A stretch of DNA of 64,000 bases from Chrysophaeum taylorii (lineage: Eukaryota > Sar > Pelagophyceae > Pelagomonadales > Pelagomonadaceae), in NCBI GenBank assembly GCA_029834535.1, contig JAQMWT010000240.1:36287-100286 (forward strand). Direction: 5' to 3'. How positions within the stretch are numbered: the first letter of the stretch is position 1; each line of letters starts with the position of its first letter. Under the pieces are notes generated by a model. That model was not told the DNA's origin. It was given only the letters and a program-made list of their open reading frames with translations, and made no database searches. A program made the position numbers and the translations under genes. Below are positions 62,955 through 64,000 of the stretch, piece by piece.

Positions 62955-63740
62955 GGCGGCGATGGTAGACGCCGGCCGAGGGGGGCTTATTCTGTATTGC
63001 GCGCGAGCACGTGTGGGTTGAGGGTGTAAGGGCGGCTACGCCAGATGAGCGAGTCGTCGACCCTAGAATAGGGCATATCTCTCATGGGTTGCCGATCGCG
63101 AGACCTAGCCAACGTAGCCAGGCTGGACGTGGCAGAGACCGCCGGGCTTCGCGCAGAGAGGGGATAAACGTGGGCCGGTCACCTCGAGCGGGGTGTCGGG
63201 GGCAGGGCGCCTGGCTTTCTTGGTGATGGGCGTTTTGCGTCGGCGGGCCTCAAGGGATTACAGTCGGAGGAGGCGCTCGGTGCACGGTACGCGATCGATT
63301 CATGTATCTGTACTGTGGCTAGTGGCCGTGGCGACGGGTCGAGGTTGCGAAGAGCATTTAGCTCGCGATCAAATTCAGCTATCGCGTTGTGTTTGTCGAG
63401 GGAGTTCTAAACCTCGACTACTTGAGAGCGAGGCGTCGTCTTCGCGCCCACCTAGTTCGGGCCTAAAAAGAACTCCGACGCCTCTACTGTAAAGTATGGC
63501 GAGGCGTCGTCCTCTACCGTGCAGGGTGCTAGTCATGCCGAAAGAACTCCGACCCTCGTCTGCGCGGGAAAAAAAAGGCGCGCGTCAATGGCGCGCGTTG
63601 TCAGCATCGACAACATCGTTCAGACGGGGCTTGAGGTCTGGCGCGCTGTGCTAGAAAGAGGCGCGGCCGCGGGTCGTGGATTAATAGTCTGGCGAGGTCA
63701 GGCCGTAGACTGGCTTGGTGGGATTTTGCACTACTGTCTG
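62955..63740 (-). pseudogene. Helitron-type helicase fragment, copy 6, insertion-rich
   Basis: Recognisable against copies 3-5 (GGCTTATTCTGTATTGCGCG, ATGTATCTGTACTG, CAGCATCGACAACATCGTT) but interrupted every 5-20 bases by extra bases, so no long frame remains. The excess length is nearly all small insertions. Confidence 0.7.
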
Positions 63741-64000
63741 GTTCTGCTCGTTCGCTACCTGATCTTATTCTCGCGCCTACTCTGATCCTTACCCTAAATC
63801 GAGGGACAAAACAAACAAACAACATGAGCAACAATAGCATCTTCGATTAGTAGTTAGGATAGATAATAGCTGGTGAAGTAGGGTTGTGTGTGTGGGGAAG
63901 GGCATGAAGGAATGTGGGTGGTTTGTGGGGTGTTTGTTTGTCTGATCTGTTTGTTTTTAAAGCAGTCGACTGCTTAAGAGGAACGTAACGGAACATCGCT

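Larger units (their letters stand above)
59253..63985. repeat. Repeat array 2: four tandem units with helicase fragments
   Basis: The array starts with the inverted terminal sequence CTACTAATCGACAGATG (59253), then GTTTGTCTGTAAATGTCGAC. Unit ends marked by CGATTAGTAG fall at 60284, 61337, 62399 and 63853, giving unit lengths of about 1.03, 1.05, 1.06 and 1.45 kb. Each unit has clusters of AGTAAGTTCACCT, a shared GAGCTCGTCGCTCTC block, a helicase core and an ACAAACAGACAGAC tail. The last unit is divergent. The end of the window (63880-63985) has the CATGAAGGA...GTGGGTGG repeat and the palindrome GCAGTCGACTGC. Confidence 0.88.

Noticed and set aside
59253-63985. Telomeric or centromeric satellite
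   Set aside because: No telomere-type hexamer or heptamer is present, and the same unit occurs in a gene-rich location at 32-35 kb.

Overview
The window is eukaryotic nuclear DNA. It is GC-rich and carries mostly intronless genes packed on both strands, with two clear short GT-AG introns. Its gene content includes IFT74, MORN and RPxSA-type proteins that suggest a flagellum, a D27-like plastid isomerase, MetAP2, Cwc21, a tepsin-like AP-4 partner and MRG. It also holds relics of large polymorphic-outer-membrane-protein-like genes of a kind common in marine algae. Together these point to a photosynthetic, flagellated protist, most likely a stramenopile (ochrophyte, possibly pelagophyte-like). 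That placement is inference.

Layout. 0-7.2 kb: a MORN protein cut by the window edge, a glycosyltransferase, a four-helix membrane protein, spliced MetAP2 and a Nudix hydrolase. 7.28-10.56 kb: a decayed Ty1/copia-type retrotransposon with unusually short LTRs (78 and 75 bp). 11.3-16.9 kb: a tepsin-like ENTH/VHS protein, a small spliced complex I NDUFA3-like gene, a Pro/Arg-rich protein and a mitochondrial class III aminotransferase. 17-28 kb: gene-poor, with one P5CR/NOXRED1-like reductase and a heavily mutated relic of a beta-helix/multi-TM gene on the minus strand. 28.1-32.3 kb: D27-like protein, EF-hand protein, SLC35A transporter, Cys-rich membrane protein.

32.36-34.96 kb and 59.25-63.99 kb: two arrays of the same roughly 1.05-kb unit. 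Each unit carries a minus-strand fragment of a Helitron-type Pif1 helicase embedded in dozens of short GTAAGTTCACCT motifs. A 312-bp element with a 9-bp target duplication is nested in the first array.

35-49.3 kb: a very compact run of about eleven genes. It comprises a tail-anchored GTPase, MRG protein, YIPF6, amidohydrolase, Cwc21, a variant DHHC acyltransferase, a DUF3556-like membrane protein, IFT74, a RING-Reelin-multi-TM protein and a CBS-domain protein. Some neighbours are 9-26 bp apart. 49.8-53.6 kb: a small hypothetical gene, a sulfotransferase-like gene, a decayed stretch, and a possible N-myristoylated small ORF that overlaps a PH-like gene by ATGA. 54.5-56.3 kb: a broken secreted-type gene with two choice-of-anchor-A-like domains and a CBM1-like tail. 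56.3-59.2 kb: no recognisable gene.

The genes do not form one pathway. Functional links are loose: membrane traffic (tepsin, YIPF6, DHHC enzyme, GTPase), Golgi glycosylation (SLC35A, glycosyltransferase, sulfotransferase) and cilium-related genes (IFT74, MORN, RPxSA protein).
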